A stretch of 64,000 nucleotides of DNA. Origin: a bacterium (GTDB lineage: Bacteria; Zhuqueibacterota; Zhuqueibacteria; Residuimicrobiales; Residuimicrobiaceae). Positions 52,585 through 61,093 of this stretch are shown one piece after another. The stretch lies in the NCBI GenBank assembly GCA_029565685.1, contig JAKQNR010000009.1, forward strand, positions 124,001 through 188,000, in the 5' to 3' direction. Numbering within the stretch: position 1 is the first letter of the stretch; each line of letters begins with the position of its first letter. The notes under the pieces are model-generated. The model saw only the letters and a program-made list of their open reading frames with translations. It was not told the origin of the DNA and did not search any database. The position numbers and the translations under genes are program-made.

Positions 52585-53850
52585 ATGACCAAGTATCAGT
52601 CGATCACCGGAACGCGCGATGTGTTGCCGGAAGAACAACCCTATTGGCGTTTCATTGAAAAAAAAATCTATGAAATCACTTCGCTGTTCGGCTATCAGCG
52701 GGTGGATCCGCCCATTTTTGAAGAGACCCGTTTATTCATCCGTTCTGTGGGTGAAACCACGGACATCGTCGAAAAAGAAATGTACACCTTTGTCGATAAA
52801 GGCGATACCTCGCTGACGCTGCGCCCCGAATTCACCGCCGGATTCATCCGCCTCTATCTGCAGAACGGTATGCACATGCTGCCCAAGCCGGTCAAGCTCT
52901 TTTCCATGGGTCCGATCTTCCGTTTCGAACGGCCGCAGGCCGGCCGTTTCCGCCAGCACACCCAGTTCAATGTGGAAGCCTTTGGCGAGCAGGACAGCGC
53001 CATGGACGTCGAAGTTATGTCCATCGCCTGGCAGCTGTATGCAGAGCTGGGCTTTCGCGGTCTGCGCTTTCAGCTCAACAGCACCGGTTGTCCGCAATGC
53101 CGGCCGGCCTATATCGAAACTTTGAAAGCCTATTATCACACCCGCCTGCAAGAGATCTGCAGCGACTGCAAGCGGCGGCTGGACCGCAACGCACTGAGAC
53201 TGCTCGACTGTAAATCGCCGGGGTGTCAACCGGTGATCGCCGCGGCGCCGGTGATCAGCCAACATCTGTGCTCCTCGTGTGACGATCATTTCCATCACCT
53301 GACCGGTTATCTCGACCGGCTCGGCCGGCCTTATGAGATCAACCACAAACTTGTGCGCGGATTGGATTATTACAGCAAAACCGTGTTCGAGGTCTGGGTC
53401 CAGGGCATCGGCTCACAGAACGCCATGTGCGGCGGCGGCCGCTACGACGGCCTCATCGAACAACTGGGCGGCGAGCCCACTCCGGGCATCGGCTTCGGCT
53501 CCGGCATCGAACGCATCATCCTGAGCATGAAAGAACAGGGTCTGCAGCCCGAACCTCTGCCTGAACCGCGTGTGCTGGTGATTTATTTCGGCGCAAAGGC
53601 CAAAGCCCGGGCAATGGATCTGGTCTTTACCCTGCGAAATGAAAAAATTCCAGCCCTCATGAGCTTTGGCGAAAAAAGCTTTAAAGCGCAGATGCGCGAC
53701 GCCAACCGCATGCACGCGGCCTGCGTTCTCATCCTCGGCGACAGCGAGGTGGAACAAGGCGTCATCTCGATCAAAGACCTACGCCAGGGGGAACAGATTC
53801 AGGTGACGGAAGCGGAGATGGTGAACAGAGTAAAAAACCTGATCCGATGA
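52585..53850 (+). CDS. hisS: histidyl-tRNA synthetase
   Basis: 421 residues, class II synthetase. Motif 1 region YQRVDPPIFEETRLFIRSVG, motif 2 FRFERPQAGRFRQHTQFNVE, the histidine-specific loop LVRGLDYYSKTVFEVW, and motif 3 GIGFGSGIERIILSM. The anticodon-binding domain closes the protein (VLVIYFGAKAKARAMDLVFT). Length is normal. It is followed after 22 bp by a tRNA/rRNA methyltransferase gene, keeping translation genes together. Confidence 0.98.
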   Translation: MTKYQSITGTRDVLPEEQPYWRFIEKKIYEITSLFGYQRVDPPIFEETRLFIRSVGETTDIVEKEMYTFVDKGDTSLTLRPEFTAGFIRLYLQNGMHMLPKPVKLFSMGPIFRFERPQAGRFRQHTQFNVEAFGEQDSAMDVEVMSIAWQLYAELGFRGLRFQLNSTGCPQCRPAYIETLKAYYHTRLQEICSDCKRRLDRNALRLLDCKSPGCQPVIAAAPVISQHLCSSCDDHFHHLTGYLDRLGRPYEINHKLVRGLDYYSKTVFEVWVQGIGSQNAMCGGGRYDGLIEQLGGEPTPGIGFGSGIERIILSMKEQGLQPEPLPEPRVLVIYFGAKAKARAMDLVFTLRNEKIPALMSFGEKSFKAQMRDANRMHAACVLILGDSEVEQGVISIKDLRQGEQIQVTEAEMVNRVKNLIR

Positions 53851-53872
53851 ATTTTTCCGCAGCGGATATGCC

Positions 53873-54643
53873 ATGACCCTTTCCAATCAAAAACTGCAAA
53901 GCCTTCGCTCCCTGCGCCAAAAAAAATATCGCGACCGTAGCGGACACTATCTCATCGAAGGGCTGCGCTTGTGCGAAGAGGCGGTAGACGGGCCGGCAAC
54001 AGTGCTTGAGATCATCATCGCGGACGGACAGGAGTCGCCGCGTCTGCAGCAACTTTTACAGCGGGCCGGCCGGCGCGCCATTCCAATCTTGCACACCACA
54101 CAGGCGAACATGGACAGGCTGTGCGACACCGACACGCCGCAGGCCGTGGCCGCCCTGGTCGCCAAAGCCAGCCCTTGCCGACCGGATGATACGTCCGCGA
54201 ACGAACGGCTGATCCTGGCCGTAGACCAACTGCAGGACCCCGGAAACCTGGGCACACTTTTGCGCACAGCCGATTGGTTCGGCGTTAAAACCGTGCTGAT
54301 CAGCCGTGATTCGGTGGATCTGTACAATCCCAAAGTGGTCCGCGCCAGCATGGGCTCCATTTTTCGTCTCACCTGCTGCACTGAGGTGGAGATGCGGCCC
54401 ACGCTCGCCCGGCTGCGGGAACGCGGCTATCGCCTGTTGGCCGCTGTAACCGACGCCGCAGCGCCGCTGACCCTCAATGTAGAAAAGACCGTTTTACTCG
54501 TCGGCAATGAAGCCAACGGAATCTCCGCCGGCCTGGTCGAACTGGCCGATCACCGTTTTACCATCCCCCGCCTCGGCGGCGGTGAATCCTTGAACGCGGC
54601 CATTGCGGCCGGCATCGCCCTCTATGAACTGACAAAGCGATAA
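53873..54643 (+). CDS. SpoU/TrmH-family RNA 2'-O-methyltransferase
   Basis: 256 residues. The N-terminal substrate-binding domain (RDRSGHYLIEGLRLCEEAVD) is followed by the SPOUT knot: LAVDQLQDPGNLGTLLRTAD (motif 1), VLLVGNEANGIS (motif 2) and IPRLGGGESLNAAIAAGIAL (motif 3). It transfers methyl from SAM to ribose in tRNA or 23S rRNA. Whether it is RlmB-like or TrmH-like cannot be told from motifs. Its stop lies 4 bp before the CPBP protease gene. Confidence 0.93.
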   Translation: MTLSNQKLQSLRSLRQKKYRDRSGHYLIEGLRLCEEAVDGPATVLEIIIADGQESPRLQQLLQRAGRRAIPILHTTQANMDRLCDTDTPQAVAALVAKASPCRPDDTSANERLILAVDQLQDPGNLGTLLRTADWFGVKTVLISRDSVDLYNPKVVRASMGSIFRLTCCTEVEMRPTLARLRERGYRLLAAVTDAAAPLTLNVEKTVLLVGNEANGISAGLVELADHRFTIPRLGGGESLNAAIAAGIALYELTKR

Positions 54644-54647
54644 TACC

Positions 54648-55463
54648 ATGGAAACGAACTCGCAAACGCCACCTCCGCTTTTAACGCCTCGTGATCTGGG
54701 ACGGCTGTTTCTATTCACTGTGTTGGCGATCCTGGTGGCGCAGATGCTGACCCTGCTGCTGCCCATGCCCTATGCGCTCGCGTTGCAGGAGCTGTGCATC
54801 GTTGTTCCCGCTATCCTTTATGTAGTGAAAAGAAAACTGCCGCTGGTCCTGACCTTTCGTCTCGGCCTGCCGACGCCGGCGATCTTTTTCTACAGTCTGC
54901 TGGTGACCCTCGGGGTGGTGGTTCTGGCCGATGAGCTGGATCGCCTGATCAACCATTTTTTTCCCATGCCGGAAGAGCTGGCCAAAGGATTGGAGCAACT
55001 GATGCGCGCCGATTCGGCGCAGGAGATGTTGCTGATCATCGGAGGCGCGGTCATCGTAGCGGCGGTCGCTGAAGAGATGCTTTTTCGCGGCATGATCCTA
55101 ACCGCGCTGGAGCAGTTCAAGGATGCAGCCTCAGCCATCGTGCTCAGCGCCATCTTTTTCGCCCTGATCCATTTCAATCCCTGGGGAGCGGTTCAGATCG
55201 CCCTTTTGGGATTTGCCCTGGGCTATCTGGCCTGGAGATCACAGAGCATCTGGCCCGGCGTGATCCTGCATGCGCTCAATAATCTGCTGGCCTTTTTATG
55301 GCTTAACCTGCCGAAAGAATCCTGGAACTGGTATTGTGGAGAAATCCATGTGCACACCTACTGGCTGATCGCCGCCGTGCTGCTGGTTTGGTTCGGAGTG
55401 GACCGGTTCAACAGAGCCTGTGACGCCCGAGAGATCGATGAAGGATCTGTGATCAGCGGCTGA
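54648..55463 (+). CDS. CPBP-family intramembrane metalloprotease
   Basis: 271 residues with about seven membrane helices. The catalytic signatures are EEMLFRGMIL (E-E-x3-R), AIFFALIHFNPWGAVQIALL (second motif His) and GVILHALNNLLAFLW (third motif with His and Asn). Relatives process CAAX-like or other membrane substrates. The substrate here is unknown. It is embedded in a run of translation and sporulation-like genes, 54 bp before the SpoIID-like gene. Confidence 0.9.
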   Translation: METNSQTPPPLLTPRDLGRLFLFTVLAILVAQMLTLLLPMPYALALQELCIVVPAILYVVKRKLPLVLTFRLGLPTPAIFFYSLLVTLGVVVLADELDRLINHFFPMPEELAKGLEQLMRADSAQEMLLIIGGAVIVAAVAEEMLFRGMILTALEQFKDAASAIVLSAIFFALIHFNPWGAVQIALLGFALGYLAWRSQSIWPGVILHALNNLLAFLWLNLPKESWNWYCGEIHVHTYWLIAAVLLVWFGVDRFNRACDAREIDEGSVISG

Positions 55464-55517
55464 ACAGCTGTTCCGTTTCAGCGCAGTCCCTTCACTTAAT
55501 ATTTGAGGAAAAAAAAT

Positions 55518-57041
55518 ATGCCTCGACCGAAACCAAAGGTGCGCATCGGAATGATTCAAGCCGCGGAAGAGATACGTTTTCGCTGTGATAAACCGTTCCG
55601 CCTGATGACCCTGGATGGTCAGGAGCAGGGGACAGGCCGGGCGGATGTCGAATACCGCGTGGAGAAAATCGAATCCACCCCGGCGCATATCCGCTGGGCG
55701 GTGCGGCTGGCGATCCGGGAAACCGAGGAGGAGGCGCGCCAGTTCCAGGCGGAAGAAAAATTACAGACCAAGCTGTGGCGACAGGGACTGACCCTGCCCT
55801 TGAACCATCAATTGATCGATAACCGAGAATACTGGATCGTGACCGGGCCGTTTGCAACACATGACCAAGCTCAGGACTTTTGCCGTTCCTACGAACCGGC
55901 CGGTGAAGCGGTAGTGGTCAAAGAGATCGTCAGCCCGGCGGCCGGCGTGCTGCGCTGCGGCGATCAGAGGTTTGTCGCCGGCCTGCGCATCGAGCCGCAG
56001 GACCCCACGGCGATCCTCTCTCTGGCCGATGTCACCGTGGGCATCGAATTTCACTGGCAGCACAAAAGAACCCAGCAGCTGCCCGGCTGCCTGGAGATAC
56101 GGTTCAACACCAGCGGCGCGCTGCTGGCGATCAATGAACTCGATATTGAATCATACCTCGTCAGCGTCAATTCATCCGAAATGACCGCGGAGAATCCCAT
56201 GGAACTGCTCAAGGCGCAAACCGTAGCCGCGCGCAGCACCATTCTGGCGACTATGGGCAAACATCATTACGACGAGCCCTTTCACCTCTGTTCCGATGAC
56301 CATTGCCAGTGTTATCACGGCATCGCCAACGTATCCTCTGCATCGCAGCAGGCGGCCGCCGCCACCGAGGGGGAGACCCTGTTGTTCAACAACCGGGTCT
56401 GCGATGCCCGCTATGCAAAAATTTGCGGCGGCGTCATGGAGGATTATGAACATGTCTGGGACCAGCGCCGCATACCCTATCTGGTCAGCGGCGTGGACGG
56501 CGAGGCGCCTATCGCTGCGGATCTGCGCGAGGAGAGCGACGCCAAAGCCTATATCGACAGCACGCCGGACGTCTACTGCAACACCCTGAAATACAAGATC
56601 TCGTCCAGCCTGCCCTACAACACTCGGGAGTTGTTCCGCTGGCGCGTAACTTTCACCCGGGAACAGCTGGAGGCTCTGATCAAAAGCAAACTGGGCGAGG
56701 ACTTTGGCAAACTGGTCGATCTGGAACCCGGCGAACGCGGCCGCTCCGGCAGGTTGAAATGGCTGGACGTGATCGGCAGCCACAAAACAATCCGAGTGGG
56801 CAAGGAACTGGCTATCCGCCGAATTCTCTCGGAAAGCCATCTCTATTCCGCCTGTTTCTACATCGAACGAGACCGCGCTGAGAGCGGGACCGTCCTGCGC
56901 TTTCATCTGATCGGCGCCGGCTGGGGCCATGGCGTCGGCCTATGCCAGGTGGGCGCCACGGTCATGGCTCAGCAGGGTTTTACTTATCGCCGAATCCTGC
57001 AGCACTATTACCGCAACAGCACCCTGCAAAAATTGTACTGA
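55518..57041 (+). CDS. SpoIID/LytB-domain protein
   Basis: 507 residues from the ATG at 55518 (GAGG upstream). The SpoIID core includes INELDIESYLVSVNSSEMTA, ELLKAQTVAARSTILATMGK, CQCYHGIANVSSASQQAAAA, DARYAKICGGVMEDYEHVW and the closing GAGWGHGVGLCQVGATVMAQ. SpoIID and related enzymes are lytic glycosylases that cut denuded peptidoglycan. An upstream segment, YWIVTGPFATHDQAQDFCRS, is SPOR-like. No signal peptide is visible at the N-terminus (MPRPKPKVRIGMIQAAEEIR), which is odd for a cell-wall enzyme. Confidence 0.85.
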   Translation: MPRPKPKVRIGMIQAAEEIRFRCDKPFRLMTLDGQEQGTGRADVEYRVEKIESTPAHIRWAVRLAIRETEEEARQFQAEEKLQTKLWRQGLTLPLNHQLIDNREYWIVTGPFATHDQAQDFCRSYEPAGEAVVVKEIVSPAAGVLRCGDQRFVAGLRIEPQDPTAILSLADVTVGIEFHWQHKRTQQLPGCLEIRFNTSGALLAINELDIESYLVSVNSSEMTAENPMELLKAQTVAARSTILATMGKHHYDEPFHLCSDDHCQCYHGIANVSSASQQAAAATEGETLLFNNRVCDARYAKICGGVMEDYEHVWDQRRIPYLVSGVDGEAPIAADLREESDAKAYIDSTPDVYCNTLKYKISSSLPYNTRELFRWRVTFTREQLEALIKSKLGEDFGKLVDLEPGERGRSGRLKWLDVIGSHKTIRVGKELAIRRILSESHLYSACFYIERDRAESGTVLRFHLIGAGWGHGVGLCQVGATVMAQQGFTYRRILQHYYRNSTLQKLY

Positions 57042-57114
57042 TCTCCTTCCGCAAACGGGCTGTTTTGCCGCTATTTAAGCACAAAGCAGAGCAGACCTAT
57101 CAACAGCCCGGATT

Positions 57115-57474
57115 ATGAAAATCGTAATTTTCAACGATGAACTTCGCTCCGAGATGCAAATGTATCTTATGCTCAGCAATCTGCATGATGTGATTGTGGC
57201 GCGAGACATGCAAGATCTCCTGCAGGTGCTGGATCAAACGGAGGCGGATTTGACCTTTTTGGACCTGACGATTCGCAAACAAAGCGAGGATGATCCATGG
57301 GACAGCTTGTCCGTCGCCCATCAAATCCGCCATCGTTATCCCAAGCTGAGATTGATCGGCATCTATGACCACGGAGATTCGACCATGCCGCGCCGGGCAC
57401 AGGATTACGGCATAACGCACTTTATCACCCGGCCCATTAAAAACCGGGAGTTGCTGCAGGTGATCGAATCCTGA
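57115..57474 (+). CDS. stand-alone receiver-domain protein, degenerate
   Basis: 119 residues of CheY-like length. The acidic pair becomes N-D-E (IVIFNDELRS), a candidate acceptor is D50 (LTFLDLTIRK), and the conserved Lys-Pro near the end reads FITRPIKNRELL, with Arg in place of Lys. It therefore may not signal by standard phosphorylation. No output domain is attached and no kinase lies beside it. It follows the SpoIID-like gene after about 70 bp. Confidence 0.75.
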   Translation: MKIVIFNDELRSEMQMYLMLSNLHDVIVARDMQDLLQVLDQTEADLTFLDLTIRKQSEDDPWDSLSVAHQIRHRYPKLRLIGIYDHGDSTMPRRAQDYGITHFITRPIKNRELLQVIES

Positions 57475-57622
57475 ACCGCACTCACCCTCCTTCCTTTTCT
57501 CGCTCCTTTGTACATTTTATTCTTGCAGCAGAGCGGTAAAAATCCTTACATTCTTATAAATATCGTTGAAAGAAAATGATAAGAACATTCGGCCGTTTCG
57601 TCCTCTTATGAAGCCGAACAGC

Positions 57623-57649
57623 GGGATCGCCACCCATTCGGGCGATCCC
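57623..57649 (+). promoter_or_regulatory. leader hairpin before the GxGYxYP gene
   Basis: GGGATCGCC (57623-57631) pairs with GGCGATCCC (57641-57649), loop ACCCATTCG, ending 11 bp before the AGGAG ribosome-binding site at 57661-57665. No T-run follows, so it is likely a 5' leader structure. The upstream gap from 57475 is AT-rich with no other clear feature. Confidence 0.5.
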
Positions 57650-57672
57650 TTACTATGAAAAGGAGTAACCGA

Positions 57673-59736
57673 ATGCATACCCGTACCCTGTTTTGGCTGC
57701 CCGCTGTTCTGATCCCTGCGGTGCTGTTCGGCGCTGTGTCGGACTTTATCGGATCATGGGATCTGGTGCCGCAGAAAAGCACCCCCATCTCGTTTTATCA
57801 GACCCTTTCCCTGGAAATGCAGTGCAAGGGCGATCAGCTCACCCTGATTCAAAAATGGGGCAGCCGTGCCAGAGACCGATTTCAGGATACGCTGCGGCTG
57901 ACCGCCAATGGTAAAAAACACACCGTCGCTCTGCAGCATCAGGTGGCGCCGGGTACCATCTTTCTCGGCCTGGCCAACATTCCCGGAGGATCACGGAAAA
58001 TGTCAGCCATCTGGAACAAAGAGGCCACAAAACTCACTGTCACCGAACAGGTGGAAGTGAGCACTTCTCAGGGCAAAGCGGAGCTGAACACCGTGCACAC
58101 CTACCAGGTCTCGCCTCTGGAACAGCTGATGACCTACAGCATTCAACGGGACACCCGGGATCCCAAAGCCTCGCCGGTCTACATGTTGAAACGTTCCGGT
58201 ACGCGCCAGGCGTGCTTTATGCGTCTGGAGGACGACTGGACTCTGGAGGGCAAGCTCGCGGAAAAGGCGTTCCTGCATTCCATGCAGGGCTTGGCCAACA
58301 GCGATGGACCCCATCTCTATTTCATCTATCCGGAAAAATGGGACTTCCGCTACAGCCCCGGCTTTTTCGACTTTTTACATAAAGAGCGCTGCTACAGCTT
58401 TACCGAGCTCAAAACCGCTGAACAGGTGCTCGCCGCCTTCCGCGATCATGTGTCCGGCTATGTGGTATGGGATAAAAACGTCCGCACCTCGCTGATCGTC
58501 GCCTTCACCGTGGCAGGGCTGGAAAAAGCGGCGGTGGTCAGCGAAGAATTGATCCCCATGGTGGAAAAAGCAGGGCTCAAACCGGTGGCTGATTTCCGCG
58601 GCCGATTCACCGGGCAATCCGACGTGCAGATCTACCGCTGGGCGAAAAAGCAGTACTGGAACCGTTGCAGCAGGGACTATATTGTCTGGTTGGGCGGTGA
58701 GCACGGCAATGTCATGAAACCCGGCGTTGCTGACTGGGGCATTGTCAAAAAAGCGTTTTTCAACGATCTTTCCGCCAGGGTAACCGATGTGGAGGAATAT
58801 CAACTGGCCGATTCGCTGCTGTCGGAAATGAAGCCCTACTCGTTCGTCTTTGGCTGGCATTCCTATAAAAAGGATCTGGAAGAGCAGTGGGTCAAACAGA
58901 CCTCCAGCCATGCGCTGCGCGTCGAGGGATTGCACTCTCTGCCTAATATGAGTTTCAGCTCCCAGGTCAAGGCCACGCCTGGTTTCGTATTCAAGAACAA
59001 TCACCAGCTGAAGCCAGGCCAATCATACAAGCCGGAGAAACGCGTCTACATCGCCTGCATCCAAACCGACGGCATCGGCCTGGGCGCATGGACGCAACCC
59101 GGCCGCGGCGAGCTTCCCTATGCCTGGGAGGTGGGTATGAACTACATCGACCTGGCGCCGGCTATGCTGGAATACTTTTATTCTCAGGCCACGCCCAATG
59201 ATTATTTTATCGGTGCGCTGGGCGGCGCCGGCTATGCGTATCCCAAAGCCATTCCACCCAAATTTCTTCCTGGCATGATCGAATTGGCCTACGGCCTGAT
59301 GAAACGACTGGACCTGAACGTGTTTGAAATCATGGATTATTCCGAAGGCGTGATGGTGGAGGGCAACTCCGATCTGACCCGACAAGTCGTTACGGCGTTT
59401 TATGACGGCATGCCCGACGCCATCGGTTTTGCCAACGGCTACACCCAATCGCACACTTTTGCCGTCAAGGATAAAAGACCGCTGATCTCCTATGATTATT
59501 ACTTGGCGCCGGATGCGGCCGATGATCAGGTGGTGGCCGATCTGGAAGAACTGGCCGGGCTCAATAAAATCCGTCCCTACTTTTTACTTATGCATGTGCG
59601 CCAGTCCAGCAGCATTAAAAGAGTAAAGTCCATTCTTGACCGGCTGAGCCCGCAATTCAAGGTAGTGCCGCTGGACGTTTTCCTGAAACTGGCGGGCGAA
59701 GAGCCGACCTTCAAAGAACGATTCCTGGATCGCTGA
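57673..59736 (+). CDS. secreted GxGYxYP-domain protein
   Basis: 687 residues from the ATG at 57673 (AGGAG 7 bp upstream; the ATG at 57655 has none). The signal peptide MHTRTLFWLPAVLIPAVLFG is followed by an N-terminal beta domain (about 25-165). Two conserved regions follow. LHSMQGLANSDGPHLYFIYP starts the family's N-terminal module, and the name-giving GALGGAGYAYPKAIPPKF starts the C-terminal module, with IMDYSEGVMVEGNSDLTRQV beyond. The family is listed as putative glycoside hydrolases without proven substrate. It precedes a URO-D-like gene by 46 bp. Confidence 0.85.
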   Translation: MHTRTLFWLPAVLIPAVLFGAVSDFIGSWDLVPQKSTPISFYQTLSLEMQCKGDQLTLIQKWGSRARDRFQDTLRLTANGKKHTVALQHQVAPGTIFLGLANIPGGSRKMSAIWNKEATKLTVTEQVEVSTSQGKAELNTVHTYQVSPLEQLMTYSIQRDTRDPKASPVYMLKRSGTRQACFMRLEDDWTLEGKLAEKAFLHSMQGLANSDGPHLYFIYPEKWDFRYSPGFFDFLHKERCYSFTELKTAEQVLAAFRDHVSGYVVWDKNVRTSLIVAFTVAGLEKAAVVSEELIPMVEKAGLKPVADFRGRFTGQSDVQIYRWAKKQYWNRCSRDYIVWLGGEHGNVMKPGVADWGIVKKAFFNDLSARVTDVEEYQLADSLLSEMKPYSFVFGWHSYKKDLEEQWVKQTSSHALRVEGLHSLPNMSFSSQVKATPGFVFKNNHQLKPGQSYKPEKRVYIACIQTDGIGLGAWTQPGRGELPYAWEVGMNYIDLAPAMLEYFYSQATPNDYFIGALGGAGYAYPKAIPPKFLPGMIELAYGLMKRLDLNVFEIMDYSEGVMVEGNSDLTRQVVTAFYDGMPDAIGFANGYTQSHTFAVKDKRPLISYDYYLAPDAADDQVVADLEELAGLNKIRPYFLLMHVRQSSSIKRVKSILDRLSPQFKVVPLDVFLKLAGEEPTFKERFLDR

Positions 59737-59782
59737 ACCTGGTCGCAAGTCGGATGGATAAAAACAGAAAGAAAAACAGTTC

Positions 59783-61051
59783 ATGAAGGCTGCGACCGAC
59801 AACCACTTGATCGTTACGGATCAGGATCGCGACATTCTCCGCAGGTTGGCCGCGCAGCAGGAGAAGATCGCCGCCTCGCCGGTTCAGCGCGAAAAAGCGG
59901 AGCTCTGGCGCCGGCTGAATGATCTGCAACCGCAGCGGCCCATGGTCTGGATCACCGAGATACCGTGGCATGAGATGAACGTGAACGATGAACTGACGCT
60001 GCGCACCTCCACCGCCTGGCTGCAGGGCATTGAACGCGAGCTTCGCCGCCGTCTCTATCAGTGGCGCCATCTGCCCGTAGATATGATCATGGATGATTAT
60101 ATCGCCTGTCCAAAAGTTATCCACAGCACGGGCCTGGGCATCAGCGAGGATGTGGATGTCCGCGTAACCGACCAAAATTCGGACATCTACTCACGGCGCT
60201 TTCACCAGCAGATCGCCTGTTTGCAGGATGTGGATAAAATAAAAACGCCGATGGTCACCTATGACCGTGAGGCCACAGAGCAGGCCCGTCATGTCATGGA
60301 AGGCATCTTTGGCGATATCCTGCCGGTCCGTGAGATCGGTTTCAAGGGCAAATGGTTTGCGCCTTGGGATGAGCTGATCCGCTGGTTTGGCGTCGAGCAG
60401 GCCATGACCGACCTCATCGACCGGCCTGAATTGGTCCACTGCGCTATGGCCCGGTTGGTGGATGCCAAGCTGGCGGAATTGGATCAATGGCAGGCGCTCG
60501 GTTTGCTCGACCGCAACGACGACAACACGCGAATCGGCTCCGGCGGATACGGCTACACCTCTGATCTGCCTGGCGAAATTTTTAATCCAAAACTTGTGCG
60601 CACTGAAAACATGTGGGGCTGCGCCACAGCACAGATCTTTTCCGAAGTATCCGAGGCCATGCATCAAGAATTCGCCCTGCAGCATGAAATGCGCTGGCTG
60701 CAACGCTGGGGGCTGGTTTATTACGGCTGCTGTGAGCCCCTGGACGGCAAGATGACGATGCTGCGCACGATCCCGCGGTTGCGCAAAATTTCCATGAGCC
60801 CGCGCATTCAGATCAACCGCGCAGTAAAAGAAGTCGGCGAGGCATATGTATTCTCGCGCAAACCGAACCCAGCGGTGCTGGCCTGGGAGTTCTGGCGGCC
60901 GGACGCGGCCGAACAGGAGCTGGAGGATTTTCTCCAAGCCGCGTCCGGATGCTGCATCGAGATCATTTTAAAGGATATTTCCACCGTGCACTATCAGCCG
61001 CAGCGGCTGTGGGAATGGGCGAGTATCGCCATGAAACTGGTGCAAGGCTAA
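59783..61051 (+). CDS. uroporphyrinogen decarboxylase (URO-D)-superfamily protein, methyltransferase type
   Basis: 422 residues. The TIM-barrel order resembles the MtaA/CmuA branch of the URO-D superfamily: FKGKWFAPWDELIRWFGVEQ, the ALQHEMRWLQRWGLVYYGCC segment leading to EPLDGKM, and RISMSPRIQINRAVK-like strands near the end. The C-C-E stretch could bind zinc as in corrinoid methyltransferases. No corrinoid protein gene is adjacent. Heme synthesis is unlikely because the true HemE motifs at the N-terminus are missing. It lies between the GxGYxYP gene and carB. Confidence 0.7.
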   Translation: MKAATDNHLIVTDQDRDILRRLAAQQEKIAASPVQREKAELWRRLNDLQPQRPMVWITEIPWHEMNVNDELTLRTSTAWLQGIERELRRRLYQWRHLPVDMIMDDYIACPKVIHSTGLGISEDVDVRVTDQNSDIYSRRFHQQIACLQDVDKIKTPMVTYDREATEQARHVMEGIFGDILPVREIGFKGKWFAPWDELIRWFGVEQAMTDLIDRPELVHCAMARLVDAKLAELDQWQALGLLDRNDDNTRIGSGGYGYTSDLPGEIFNPKLVRTENMWGCATAQIFSEVSEAMHQEFALQHEMRWLQRWGLVYYGCCEPLDGKMTMLRTIPRLRKISMSPRIQINRAVKEVGEAYVFSRKPNPAVLAWEFWRPDAAEQELEDFLQAASGCCIEIILKDISTVHYQPQRLWEWASIAMKLVQG

Positions 61052-61093
61052 AGCTTAGAACAGAAGAACTGGTACAGCGAAAGGATTTGCTCC

